DNA of 64,000 nt. Source: Lachnospiraceae bacterium 28-4. Its GTDB lineage: Bacteria; Bacillota; Clostridia; Lachnospirales; Lachnospiraceae. Location: assembly GCA_000403275.2 (NCBI GenBank), contig KE159600.1, positions 765,708 to 829,707 on the forward strand, written 5' to 3'. The position numbers were made by a program, and so were the translations under genes. Positions 52,784 to 61,940 of the stretch are shown in pieces. The notes under the pieces are model-generated. The model was not told the DNA's origin, searched no databases, and saw only the letters and a list, made by a program, of their open reading frames with translations. Position 1 is the first letter of the stretch. Each line of letters opens with the position of its first letter.

Positions 52784-55700
52784 ATGAATATTGTTTTTGA
52801 GAATAACAGAGCAGAGAACGAGGGTAGAAACGCGGCGGCTTCCGCTGCTTATTCAAATACAAATAAGGCGGGAATTCCCCACAATAGTGCGCGTGCCGGA
52901 ACAGCGAACGGCAGGGGGGCTTTTGCATGGGATGCGCCCGGCACGGTGATGGATAATACGGCTTATGGGAACCGCGGAAAAAGCATGGAAGATATTATGA
53001 TGGACGCGGGTCAAATGGATGTCGCTGCTCAGAGAAACTATATGGCGGTGATGTCCAATACGATGTCCGATGAAGATCTGGCAAAGCTGCAGGAAGAGGG
53101 CTATCATCCGGGAAGTACGGAAATCGGCACGGTGGTTACCATTCTGGATGAAATCAAGGCAGCGCTGGTGAAAGGCGGAAAAAATATCGCCGGCTATACC
53201 GATGATTTGGATGTGGAAACCTTGGCGGAAATTACAGGAAGCACAGCGATGGCGGAAGAGATCGTGAAGCAGTTTGCATCCTATGATATTCCCGTTACAA
53301 AAGAAAATGTGGAAGATGTATTGCAGATGTGTGCTACTGCCGCAAAACTTTCACAGCCCGGAGAAGGCACGGTAAAATATATGGTGCAGAACCATATGGA
53401 GCCTACGGTGGATAATGTCTATAAGGCGCAGTACAGCGCGGCAGCGGATGCCAGCAAACAGGGCCGGGGATATTATCAGGATGATGCCGGCTATTATGCA
53501 AAAAAGGCGGAAGAATATAACTGGCAGCAGCTCAGACCCCAGATGGAAAAGGTAATTGAAAATGCGGGACTGGAGGTTTCGGAGGAAACGCTGGCCGATG
53601 CGAAATGGCTGTTGGAAAAGGGTATGCCTCTGACGGAAGAAGGGCTGAATACCCTGTATGATATTCGAAATATGGAAATTCCCGATACAATGGAGAAAAT
53701 GATTTCTTCGGCAGCGGCGGCCATTGCGGACGGAAAAAATACCGGAGCGGCCAATCTGTCGGACGGGCGCACAGCCATAGAAAAAGCGGCGGCATATATG
53801 GAGGATGTAAATTCCATCAGTGACGAAGCGGTGGATATGGTTGCAGGAGAAGGAAAGAAGCTGAATCTCCGCAATCTGAAAGCGGCGCAGATACAAATCA
53901 GCCTGAACATAAGCGTAAGGTCTTATTCGGTAAGCCTGAACGGCAGAAGGCTGATGGAAGAAGTCAGGCTGCAGATGACGGTGGAAGCGAATATTCATTT
54001 GATAAAAAGCGGTTTTTCCGTAGATACGGCAGAACTGGAACAACTGGTAGAGTCATTGAAAGCGGCGCAGAAACAGGCTGAGGAAGCGTTGTTTGGCAAG
54101 ACAGGGGAAGGCGCGGCCGGCATTTTAAAGAATACCATGGCCGCGGTCAAAGGCTTAGGCGGAATGCCGGCAGCATTGGTCGGTAAATTTGCTTTTCAGG
54201 GAAGGGCGCAGCTGGAAGTAAGGACATCGGCATCTTATTCGGGAAGCTCCGGAAGCTTTACTTTGGAAACCGCATACAGAGAGGGCGCGGTTTTACAGGC
54301 AGCCTATGAAAAGGCGGGAGAAAGCTATGAAACGCTGATGACGGCACCGAGGGCGGATCTTGGAGACTCCATAAAAAAAGCATTTCGGAATGTGGATGAT
54401 ATTCTGAAGGATATGGGGATGGAAGCTTCGGATTATAACAGAAGGGCAGTGAGGATCCTCGGTTATAACCGTATGGAAATTTCGTCAGAAAATATTGAGG
54501 CGGTAAAGACAGCGGATACGACTATCCGCCGGGTATTAGATAAAATGACTCCGGCTGCGGTTATGCAGATGATACGGGAAGGAAAAAATCCCCTTTCCAT
54601 GGATATGCAGGAGCTTGAGACTTATTTAAATGACAGGGAAAGAAGCCCTCAGGAAGAGATAGAAAAATATAGCGAATACTTGTATAAACTGGAAAGAAAC
54701 CATGCGGTGACGGAACAGGAAAGAGATGCTTATATTGGTATTTATCGCCTTTTCCGGCAGCTGGAAAAGACGGACGGGGCGGCGATCGGCACGCTGATCA
54801 ACCAGGGAGCCGAGCCTACGGTGAGAAACCTGCTTTCTGCCATGAGAAGCAATAAAAAACATGGTATGGATATGAAGGTGGACAATCATTTTGGCGGTAT
54901 CACATCTTCTTATACCGGCAAAAGCATATCGGAACAGATAGAAAGCGGCTATTATAAAAAACTGGCTTCGGATATTTTTGATTATCTGGATGGCGGAAAA
55001 ATGAATGTCGTTCCTTCCGGCGGCGATATCGGTCTGGAAGAGATGGCGGAAGCCCTTAGAAACGCGGAGCCTGATGAAATGGCGGACCGGGAGTATAGGA
55101 AGGAGCAGGCCGGGGAAATAAGAAAGGCGATGACGGCGGAAGATACGGTGATCAAAGAGCTTCTTAATTTTGAACAGCCGGTAACGGCGGATCATCTTAT
55201 GGCGGCAGGACTGGTGGCGAAAGAACGGGGGAAAGCGGCAGGGCGTTTTTATGAACTGGCTGAAGAAACCGGAAACAGAGCGGAATTGGACGAAGCGGTG
55301 GAAAATTTGTATGAATCCATGACCGATGAGGAGCCGATGAAAGAGGCCTATGAAAGATTAAGCCGGACGTATGCGGATATATTGGAAAGGGCCGTATATG
55401 GAGAAGACAGCACAGGAAAGATCGATTTGAAAGAAATCGGCAGTTTGTGTAAACAAGTAGCGTTCAATGCCGGCATGGCAAAGGAGGAAAGCTATGAAGT
55501 GCCGGTCAGAATCGATGGGGAAATGACATCCATTAATTTGAAGATCGTTCATGGAAGGGAAGAAAGCGGAAAAGTCATGTTGTCCATGGAGACGACGATT
55601 TATGGGAAAGTGGCGGCGCAGTTTGGCATATCAGCTGGCCGTTCGGGTGAATATCATTTGTCGGGATATGTGTCCTGCGGGAGCAGGGACGGACTGGAAA

Positions 55701-55954
55701 GGCTGGAGAATATGGGAGAAGAGTTAAAGAAAGCGCTGGAACAGTCCGATATAAAAATTATAAACTTAAGTTTCGTATATAATAGCGGGCTGGATCTGTC
55801 CGCAGTATCCAGGGCGGCGGTGCAGGCAAGGGAAGAAGCGGCCGGCGGGGATAGAAAACAGGAAGTATCCACGAAGAAGTTATATGATACGGCAAAAATA
55901 TTTATCGGCTATATAAAGAAAGGTGAAGGAACAGGCTATGAGAATAAGTTATAA
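52784..55954 (+). CDS. Large flagellar-locus protein, DUF6240/FliK-like
   Basis: The 1,056-aa protein is Met/Ala/Glu-rich, mainly helical and lacks a signal peptide or membrane segment. Recurrent segments of the type ITGSTAMAEEIV, PVTKENVEDVLQM and PLTEEGLNTLYDI suggest repeated helical units. The C-terminal 150 residues (YEVPVRIDGEMTSINLKIVH..IYGKVAAQFGISAG..KKALEQSDIKIINLSFVYN) resemble the C-terminal domain of FliK hook-length control proteins. I recall DUF6240 for such proteins, but that is not checked. The start at 52784 has GGAGGG and AAGGAA upstream. Its last 17 bases overlap the flagellin gene. Confidence 0.6.
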   Translation: MNIVFENNRAENEGRNAAASAAYSNTNKAGIPHNSARAGTANGRGAFAWDAPGTVMDNTAYGNRGKSMEDIMMDAGQMDVAAQRNYMAVMSNTMSDEDLAKLQEEGYHPGSTEIGTVVTILDEIKAALVKGGKNIAGYTDDLDVETLAEITGSTAMAEEIVKQFASYDIPVTKENVEDVLQMCATAAKLSQPGEGTVKYMVQNHMEPTVDNVYKAQYSAAADASKQGRGYYQDDAGYYAKKAEEYNWQQLRPQMEKVIENAGLEVSEETLADAKWLLEKGMPLTEEGLNTLYDIRNMEIPDTMEKMISSAAAAIADGKNTGAANLSDGRTAIEKAAAYMEDVNSISDEAVDMVAGEGKKLNLRNLKAAQIQISLNISVRSYSVSLNGRRLMEEVRLQMTVEANIHLIKSGFSVDTAELEQLVESLKAAQKQAEEALFGKTGEGAAGILKNTMAAVKGLGGMPAALVGKFAFQGRAQLEVRTSASYSGSSGSFTLETAYREGAVLQAAYEKAGESYETLMTAPRADLGDSIKKAFRNVDDILKDMGMEASDYNRRAVRILGYNRMEISSENIEAVKTADTTIRRVLDKMTPAAVMQMIREGKNPLSMDMQELETYLNDRERSPQEEIEKYSEYLYKLERNHAVTEQERDAYIGIYRLFRQLEKTDGAAIGTLINQGAEPTVRNLLSAMRSNKKHGMDMKVDNHFGGITSSYTGKSISEQIESGYYKKLASDIFDYLDGGKMNVVPSGGDIGLEEMAEALRNAEPDEMADREYRKEQAGEIRKAMTAEDTVIKELLNFEQPVTADHLMAAGLVAKERGKAAGRFYELAEETGNRAELDEAVENLYESMTDEEPMKEAYERLSRTYADILERAVYGEDSTGKIDLKEIGSLCKQVAFNAGMAKEESYEVPVRIDGEMTSINLKIVHGREESGKVMLSMETTIYGKVAAQFGISAGRSGEYHLSGYVSCGSRDGLERLENMGEELKKALEQSDIKIINLSFVYNSGLDLSAVSRAAVQAREEAAGGDRKQEVSTKKLYDTAKIFIGYIKKGEGTGYENKL

Positions 55955-57110
55955 TGCACCGGCAATGGTGGCGCACAATGCATTGACGAGAAACGACAAC
56001 AGATTAACGGAATCTTTAAAGAGGCTGTCTTCCGGTCTGAAAGTTGTAGAAGCGAAAGATAACCCGGCGGGAATGGCTATGGGAAAGAGAATGAACGCCC
56101 AGTTAAAGGGACTTTCCGTTGCGACGCAGAATAGCAGCGATGCGATTTCGGCGATTGAGACTGCGGACGGCGCGTTGTCCGAAGTTCATGAAATCCTGCA
56201 GAGAATGAACCAGCTGGCGGTAAAAGCGAGTACGGGAACGATCAGCGATGCCGACAGGGCGACGATTGAGGATGAGGTTGTACAGCTGAAAGATGAAATT
56301 ACCCGTATTGCGGATACGACACAGTTTAACGGGGAGACTTTGCTGAACGGGAATTTTGACTTGAGGGGCTATACCAGTAATAAAGATGTAAAGGTAGGCT
56401 ATTATTCGGACCAGGTGACGCCGGGGACGTATGTGATTGACGCTATACAGGTCGAATTCAAGGATGGAGAGATTGATCCCGATCCGACTAAGTGGACTTG
56501 CACGTTGAATACAGCTGTCGCTGCACCGAATACCTCATTTCCGCAAGATGCGGTAGCTACACCATCCGGTAATAAACTGATTATTACCAGTGAGAAAAAT
56601 GCGGATTTTGAGATGACAATAAAGTTTGAGCCGCCAAAGGATGCAAATGGGAATATTATTGATGGAAAAGTTCCCCCCGCGCCAGCTACAAATGTAGATA
56701 TTGATATTACGGGAATCGGCGCGATGACGATGCAGATTGGTTCCAATGAGGGGCAGGTATTGGATATTCGTGTACCTACTATTTCCCTGGATGAATTAGG
56801 ATTGGAATATACGTCAATGGCGACTATGGATGAGGCACGGAAATCCATTGACAGCGTTGCAGGAGCGATTGCATATGTATCCGAGGCAAGAAGCCGCCTT
56901 GGCGCATACCAAAACCGTCTGGAGCATTGTATCAGCAATTTGGATATTATCAGTGAAAATATGACGGCGGCATATTCCCGGATTATGGATGCGGATATGG
57001 CCGAAGAGATGACAGAGTACACGACCGTTCAGGTAATTTCACAGGCAAGCATGTCCATGCTGGCACAGGCAAACGAAAGGCCGGCACAGGTGCTTCAATT
57101 ATTGCAGTAG
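55938..57110 (+). CDS. Flagellin
   Basis: The 390-aa protein has the conserved D0/D1 N-terminus (MRISYNAPAMVAHNAL, then LKRLSSGLKVVEAKDNPAGM and AIETADGALSEVHEILQRMN) and C-terminus (RLGAYQNRLEHCISNLDIIS, ITEYT-like MTEYTTVQVISQASMSMLAQ). The exported, variable middle part (about residues 155-275) is Pro- and Asp-rich. Two Cys are present (WTCTLN and EHCISN), unusual for flagellins. It forms the flagellar filament. The start at 55938 follows GAAGGAACAGGCT and overlaps the previous gene. FliS follows 24 bases later. Confidence 0.92.
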   Translation: MRISYNAPAMVAHNALTRNDNRLTESLKRLSSGLKVVEAKDNPAGMAMGKRMNAQLKGLSVATQNSSDAISAIETADGALSEVHEILQRMNQLAVKASTGTISDADRATIEDEVVQLKDEITRIADTTQFNGETLLNGNFDLRGYTSNKDVKVGYYSDQVTPGTYVIDAIQVEFKDGEIDPDPTKWTCTLNTAVAAPNTSFPQDAVATPSGNKLIITSEKNADFEMTIKFEPPKDANGNIIDGKVPPAPATNVDIDITGIGAMTMQIGSNEGQVLDIRVPTISLDELGLEYTSMATMDEARKSIDSVAGAIAYVSEARSRLGAYQNRLEHCISNLDIISENMTAAYSRIMDADMAEEMTEYTTVQVISQASMSMLAQANERPAQVLQLLQ

Positions 57111-57134
57111 AATCGTAAAGAAAGGCTCTGAAAT

Positions 57135-57611
57135 ATGACGAGGGAATTAAAACAGGAGTATACGAGGAAAATTACGCAGGCAAATAAGACCCAGTTGATT
57201 ACCATTTTGTATGAAATGCTTCTGATTTATGTAGAAGAGGCTGCGGATGCACATGAAAAAGAAGACCGGGGAGGATTCCGGGAAGGAATCAGAAAAGCGA
57301 GAGGATGTATTGACGAGTTATTAGCATCTTTGAACTTTGACTATGAACTGGCTATGAATTTTTTGCAGTTATATCTGTATGTCAACAGAGAACTGGTAAG
57401 GGCAGAGGTCCGGAATGCCGAAGAACCGTTGGGAAATGTAAATAAGGTGATCAAAGGTCTTCATGAGGCTTATGCAAAACTGGATGAAATGGATACTTCC
57501 GGACCAGTTATGGAAAATGTACAAACGGTTTATGCCGGTCTTACCTACGGCAGAAATAATTTAAATGAGAATTTAGCCGATCAGGGCATTAATCGGGGAT
57601 TCAGGGTTTAG
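57135..57611 (+). CDS. fliS: Flagellar export chaperone FliS
   Basis: The 158-aa helical protein begins YTRKITQANKTQLITILYEM and has the four-helix pattern FREGIRKARGCIDELLASLN, FDYELAMNFLQLYLYVNREL. FliS binds the flagellin C-terminus in the cytoplasm to stop early polymerisation, which fits its position directly after the flagellin gene. It is longer than the usual 125-135 aa. Its 3' end overlaps the convergent DUF2508 gene by 39 bases. Confidence 0.85.
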   Translation: MTRELKQEYTRKITQANKTQLITILYEMLLIYVEEAADAHEKEDRGGFREGIRKARGCIDELLASLNFDYELAMNFLQLYLYVNRELVRAEVRNAEEPLGNVNKVIKGLHEAYAKLDEMDTSGPVMENVQTVYAGLTYGRNNLNENLADQGINRGFRV

Positions 57612-57860
57612 TTTTTCTTCAGGCAGCAAATTAATTTTTGCTGCCTGTTCTAATAAGAATTTATAGCGTTTCAGAACGGAATTGACCTCATAAATGTAGC
57701 AGTCGATCAAATCGGGATCCGTTACGCTGTCAAATCCGGCATAAGCGTCTTCCAGGGCGCGCCGGGTCTTATCCAGGTCAGCCAGGATATTATTTTTTTG
57801 CAGTTCTTTTTCACTCACGGTCTGATGGTTGTAAATGGTCTGTCTAAAACATATTTTCAT
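57573..57860 (-). CDS. DUF2508 family protein (YaaL-like)
   Basis: The 95-aa helical protein has NILADLDKTRRALEDAYAGF, DSVTDPDLIDCYIYEVNSVL and KRYKFLLEQAA, the features of DUF2508. The B. subtilis homologue YaaL lies next to bofA, as here, but in this window the two genes are divergent. The function is unknown. GGTGT lies shortly before the ATG. Confidence 0.8.
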   Translation of the reverse strand: MKICFRQTIYNHQTVSEKELQKNNILADLDKTRRALEDAYAGFDSVTDPDLIDCYIYEVNSVLKRYKFLLEQAAKINLLPEEKLNPESPINALIG

Positions 57861-57996
57861 GCATACACCTCTTTTCCGATCATCCAGAAATTTCCTCTTT
57901 TTCTAAGTATAGACAAGAAAGGCTTAAATATTCATGTAATATAAAAAAAGTACAGGTCATATACTGTAGTGGAATATGAGGAGACGGAGGATCATG

Positions 57997-58269
57997 ATGG
58001 ATAAATATATCGGTGGGATTATGATAGCGGGAGTCTGTATTTTTGTACTTATGATAGGTGCATTCAGGAAAAAAACGGAGTGGATCATCAATTTTATTTT
58101 TCGTTCGGTGATCGGGACGGTGGCTGTTTTCTTTTTTAATGGCTTTCTCGTTTCGCAGGGGTTTTCTATCGCAATAGGAATCAATCTGATTACCGTGCTG
58201 ACATCGGGCATTCTGGGTTTTCCGGGTCTGCTTATGCTGTACGGCATAAATTTATATAAGTTATTATAG
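57997..58269 (+). CDS. bofA: BofA family protein (pro-sigma-K processing inhibitor)
   Basis: The 90-aa membrane protein shows three hydrophobic segments and the family pattern FRSVIGTVAVFFFNGF, INLITVLTSGILGFPGLLML. In Bacillus BofA restrains sigma-K processing during sporulation; in Clostridia the family is widespread and its role less clear. GGAGG lies 6 bases before the ATG at 57997 and 3 bases before the ATG at 57994. Confidence 0.85.
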   Translation: MDKYIGGIMIAGVCIFVLMIGAFRKKTEWIINFIFRSVIGTVAVFFFNGFLVSQGFSIAIGINLITVLTSGILGFPGLLMLYGINLYKLL

Positions 58270-58452
58270 AATATTTACAAAGTTTTATTTGCCAGCAGAA
58301 AAGGGTGGACAAGGGAAAGCTTTCATTTTATAATTCATTTAACAGTTCAGAACTTTCAAGTGTCCGGCACAGAAAAGGCCGGATGATCACAGGAACAGGA
58401 TCGTTCCAATTTTCAAACAGATTTACTTATAAAATATGCGATGGAAAGGGTG

Positions 58453-58971
58453 ATGTGTATTATTATTTTATTTCTCGTACTGACAGTGGCGGCAATTACT
58501 GATCTGCTGTTTGACAAAATTTATAACGAATGGCTTCTGGGAGCTATGGCGGCGGGCTTATGCTATGCCGTATGGAAGGATGGAGCGGCGGGGCTGCTAA
58601 GGGCTTTGGTATCAATGACGATACCGTTTGCCTTGTTATATCCGCTGTTTATCATAGGAGGACTTGGAGCGGGGGACGTTAAGCTCTTGTCCGTAGCAGG
58701 ATGCTTTTTGACAATAAAAGAATCCATATGGTGCCTTGGGCTGTCATTTCTTCTGGGGGCGGCAATATCTTTGCTGAAAATGGCGGTGGAAAGAAATTTT
58801 TTAGAGAGGATGAAGTATTTTCTATCGTATGTCGTGGATGTTTTTAACAGCGGAGAATGGAAGCTTTATGAGGAAGATGGGAGGGACAGAAAAAAGAGAA
58901 AAGAGGGGAAGATACATTTTTCCGTGCCGGTGCTGTTGGGGATGGTAATTTATAAAGGAGGAATATATTGA
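58453..58971 (+). CDS. tadV: Prepilin peptidase, A24 family (TadV/CpaA-like)
   Basis: The 172-aa membrane protein opens the Tad pilus operon. The two catalytic Asp residues are in AAITDLLFDKIYNEW and in GLGAGDVKLLSVAG (GxGD motif). It should cleave prepilins such as the Flp-type protein encoded at 63463. It is a minimal enzyme without the methylase domain of PilD. The start is uncertain: ATG at 58441 lacks a ribosome site, while ATG at 58453 has GGAAAGG close by. It overlaps the next gene as TTGA. Confidence 0.82.
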   Translation: MCIIILFLVLTVAAITDLLFDKIYNEWLLGAMAAGLCYAVWKDGAAGLLRALVSMTIPFALLYPLFIIGGLGAGDVKLLSVAGCFLTIKESIWCLGLSFLLGAAISLLKMAVERNFLERMKYFLSYVVDVFNSGEWKLYEEDGRDRKKRKEGKIHFSVPVLLGMVIYKGGIY

Positions 58972-59975
58972 CAAAAAAGGTTTTGGCGCTTTGCGACAAA
59001 GAGGAAAATTATCTGCGGCATATGGCGGATTATCTGGAAAAGAAGGGGATACAGCCGTTTACGGTACGGGCATTTACGGATGTGGAGCAGTTTAAAAAGT
59101 TTACGGAAAAAAATTGCGCGGAGTTGTTATTGATTGCGGAAAATTCATATAAAGAAGAAATCAAAGACTGGTCCGTCAAGCATATTCTGATTCTGAATGA
59201 AAGTGGAAATCTGGCAGGAACAAATATAGAAAATATCAATAAGTATCAATCCTCCGAAGAGGTATTCCGGGTGGTTATGAATTGCTATATGGAGGAAAGC
59301 GGTAATGTCAGGAGGATGGCTACAGGAAACCGAATGAAGATCATCGGCAACTATTCCCCGATAGGAAGATGTATGCAGACTACATTTGCACTTAGCATGG
59401 GGCAGATTTTGTCTAAAAAACATAAGACATTATATTTGAATTTTGAGAGTTATTCCGGTTTTGGCTATTTGCTGAACAGAGAATTCGCTTCTGATCTTAC
59501 GGATGTATTATATTATTTTAACTGCGAAAAAGAAAAGCTGCCTTATCGCCTGGAAGGAATGATTCAGACGATCAATGGTTTGGATTATATTCCTCCTGTA
59601 TTGTCATACCGGGATTTGGCGGAGACAGAGGGGAGAGAATGGATAGAACTGTTCCGGGAAATCGAAAAGACGTCCAAGTATGAATATTTGATTCTGGATT
59701 TGTCGGATCAAATGAAGGGATTGTTCGATGTACTGAGGGAATGCTTCCGGGTATTTACCATAGTGAAAGAAGACGGGTACGCGGAAGCAAAGCTGCGGCA
59801 ATATGAGGAGGTGATGAAAATGATGAATTATGAAGATATAGCGGTTAAGACAAAGCGATGGAGTCTGCCGGAGTTCTGTCGTCTTCCGCCGGGATTGGGG
59901 CAGTTGACCCATGGTGAGATGGCGGCTTACGTAAAAGGAATCATAGAGGAAGATATCTACGCATATGAAGGATGA
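58968..59975 (+). CDS. TadZ/CpaE-like pilus protein with degenerate ATPase domain
   Basis: The 335-aa protein has an N-terminal receiver-like region (VLALCDKEENYLRHMADYLE) without the phospho-acceptor pattern, then a MinD-like domain near residue 125. The P-loop position reads GNYSPIGRCMQTTFALSM and lacks the Lys of a true Walker A. LNFESYSGFGYLL and YLILDLSDQMKG fit the following strands. TadZ proteins place the pilus machinery at the cell pole. The TTG start follows AAAGGAGG and overlaps the peptidase stop. It overlaps the tadA gene by 11 bases. Confidence 0.7.
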   Translation: MTKKVLALCDKEENYLRHMADYLEKKGIQPFTVRAFTDVEQFKKFTEKNCAELLLIAENSYKEEIKDWSVKHILILNESGNLAGTNIENINKYQSSEEVFRVVMNCYMEESGNVRRMATGNRMKIIGNYSPIGRCMQTTFALSMGQILSKKHKTLYLNFESYSGFGYLLNREFASDLTDVLYYFNCEKEKLPYRLEGMIQTINGLDYIPPVLSYRDLAETEGREWIELFREIEKTSKYEYLILDLSDQMKGLFDVLRECFRVFTIVKEDGYAEAKLRQYEEVMKMMNYEDIAVKTKRWSLPEFCRLPPGLGQLTHGEMAAYVKGIIEEDIYAYEG

Positions 59976-61182
59976 GAACAGAAAAGAAAAGCTTCGGGCA
60001 ATGATTTTGGACAGACTGGACTTTTCCAGGGAGATGCCGGATGAGGAAATAAAGGATATTATCGACGAATTGATCATATCCAGGAGCAAGGAATCCTATA
60101 TAGGGTTAAAAGAGAAAGAAAGATTAAGGCAGGAACTTTTTTATTCCATACGAAAGCTGGATATTTTACAGGAATTAATTGATGATACTGATGTGACGGA
60201 AATTATGATTAACGGCACGGATAAAATCTTTATCGAAAAAGCCGGACAAGTTATGGAATACGAAATGAGGTTTGAATCGAAGGAAAAGCTGGAAGATGTA
60301 ATACAGCGGATCGTGGCGGGCTGCAACCGCGTAGTAAATGAGGCCTCCCCTATTGTGGACGCCAGATTGGAAAACGGTTCCCGCGTGAATGTGGTTCTCA
60401 GCCCGGTGGCTTTAAATGGGCCGATATTGACGATACGCCGGTTCCCGGATCACCCGATCGGGATGAAAGAATTGCGGGAGCTTGGCAGCATTACGGAAGA
60501 GGCTGATCTGCTTTTATCCAGGCTGGTAAAAGCGAAATATAATATCTTTATAAGTGGTGGGACAGGTTCCGGTAAAACTACTTTTCTAAATGCGCTTTCC
60601 GCATATATTCCCAGAGATGAAAGAATTATAACGATTGAAGACAATGCAGAACTTCAAATAAAAAATATTCCCAATTTAGTACGCATGGAAACAAGAAATG
60701 CAAATGTGGAAGGCTGCCGCCCTATCAATATCAGGGATTTAATAAAGACAAGTCTGCGGATGCGGCCGGACAGGATTATCGTAGGAGAAGTGCGGGGAGG
60801 AGAAGCGATCGATATGATGCAATGTTTGAATACGGGACATGACGGTTCCATGTCCACCGGCCATGCAAACAGTTCTGGAGATATGTTAAGCCGACTGGAA
60901 ACTATGATTTTAATGGGGATGGAATTGCCGTTAGCTGCAATTCGACAGCAGATTGCCGCCGGATTAGACATTATTGTCCATTTGGGCCGGCTTAGGGATA
61001 AAAGCAGAAAAGTCCTGGAGATTGTGGAAGTGGAAGGAGTGGAGGGAAATGAAATAAAAATCAGAACGTTGTATGCATTTGAAGAGGAAGGGGAAGAAAA
61101 TGGAAAAGTAAAAGGAAAATTAATAAAAAGGGGGGAATTAAGGAATGACAGCAAACTCAAAACGGCAGGAATCATGGTTTAA
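59965..61182 (+). CDS. tadA: Tad secretion ATPase (CpaF/TadA type)
   Basis: The 405-aa hexameric ATPase drives pilus assembly from the cytoplasm. Walker A is ISGGTGSGKTTFLNAL near residue 197, the Asp box is RIITIEDNAELQ, Walker B is RPDRIIVGEVRGGEA, and the His box is GHDGSMSTGHANS. The N-terminal domain holds LIDDTDVTEIMINGTDKIFI, typical of CpaF. It overlaps genes on both sides (11 and 38 bases). Confidence 0.93.
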   Translation: MKDENRKEKLRAMILDRLDFSREMPDEEIKDIIDELIISRSKESYIGLKEKERLRQELFYSIRKLDILQELIDDTDVTEIMINGTDKIFIEKAGQVMEYEMRFESKEKLEDVIQRIVAGCNRVVNEASPIVDARLENGSRVNVVLSPVALNGPILTIRRFPDHPIGMKELRELGSITEEADLLLSRLVKAKYNIFISGGTGSGKTTFLNALSAYIPRDERIITIEDNAELQIKNIPNLVRMETRNANVEGCRPINIRDLIKTSLRMRPDRIIVGEVRGGEAIDMMQCLNTGHDGSMSTGHANSSGDMLSRLETMILMGMELPLAAIRQQIAAGLDIIVHLGRLRDKSRKVLEIVEVEGVEGNEIKIRTLYAFEEEGEENGKVKGKLIKRGELRNDSKLKTAGIMV

Positions 61183-61939
61183 ACTGGCTTTCTGGAAAAG
61201 AGGGAAGAAAAGCAATGATCTTCTGAATAAAAAAGACAGAATAAAGTGTATGCTGGAAGGCATTGTTATTATTGTTCTTTTTTCATGGTTTTTCTACCGA
61301 TCTGCCCTGGCACTGCCCTTTTTATTGCCGGTTTATCTCTTATATCAGAGTGAAAGGCAAAAGATATTGAGGAAAAAGAGGCAAAAAGAAGCGGTAATTC
61401 AGTTTAAAGACGCCATTTTATCGGTATCTGCCAATCAAAAGGCAGGATACTCCATTGAAAATGCTTTTCAACAAGCTCTCGGGGACATGGAACTGCTATA
61501 CGGAAAAGAGAGCATGATCTGTAGGGAATTGTATATTGTTGTGGCAGGATTAAAAAATAATATGTCAATAGAAAGTTTATTGCATGATTTTGGGAGGCGC
61601 GTCGGTACGGAGGATATCATAGAATTTGCCCAGGTATTTGCCGTGGCAAAAAGAAGCGGGGGAAACTTGACGGAAATTATAGAGCGAAGCGTATCGGTAA
61701 TAGAGGATAAAGTAGAAACGGAAAAAGAAATAGAGGTAGTTATCAGTGCAAGACAGATGGAGCAAAGAATCATGAATATAGTTCCTTTTGGCATTCTGCT
61801 ATATATCAGCGCGGCATCGGAAGGTTTTTTCGATGTACTTTATAGAAATGCGGCGGGAGTCGTTCTTATGAGCATTTGCATGGTTGTTTATATAGGCGCG
61901 GTTTTTCTGTCAGGAAAAATAGTGGATATAGAGGTGTAA
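61145..61939 (+). CDS. tadB: Tad pilus membrane protein TadB
   Basis: The 264-aa protein is of the type II secretion F family: a membrane pair near residues 35-65, then the cytoplasmic helical domain (QFKDAILSVSANQKAGYSIE, ALGDMELLYG, FAQVFAVAKRSGGNLTEII), then two C-terminal membrane helices. With TadC it forms the platform on which TadA works. It overlaps tadA by 38 bases and is followed 1 base later by the TadC-like gene. Confidence 0.85.
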   Translation: MTANSKRQESWFKLAFWKRGKKSNDLLNKKDRIKCMLEGIVIIVLFSWFFYRSALALPFLLPVYLLYQSERQKILRKKRQKEAVIQFKDAILSVSANQKAGYSIENAFQQALGDMELLYGKESMICRELYIVVAGLKNNMSIESLLHDFGRRVGTEDIIEFAQVFAVAKRSGGNLTEIIERSVSVIEDKVETEKEIEVVISARQMEQRIMNIVPFGILLYISAASEGFFDVLYRNAAGVVLMSICMVVYIGAVFLSGKIVDIEV

Positions 61940-61940
61940 T

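Noticed and set aside
58305-58502. 65-codon frame before the prepilin peptidase
   Set aside because: It overlaps the peptidase gene in another frame and has no ribosome site or family pattern.
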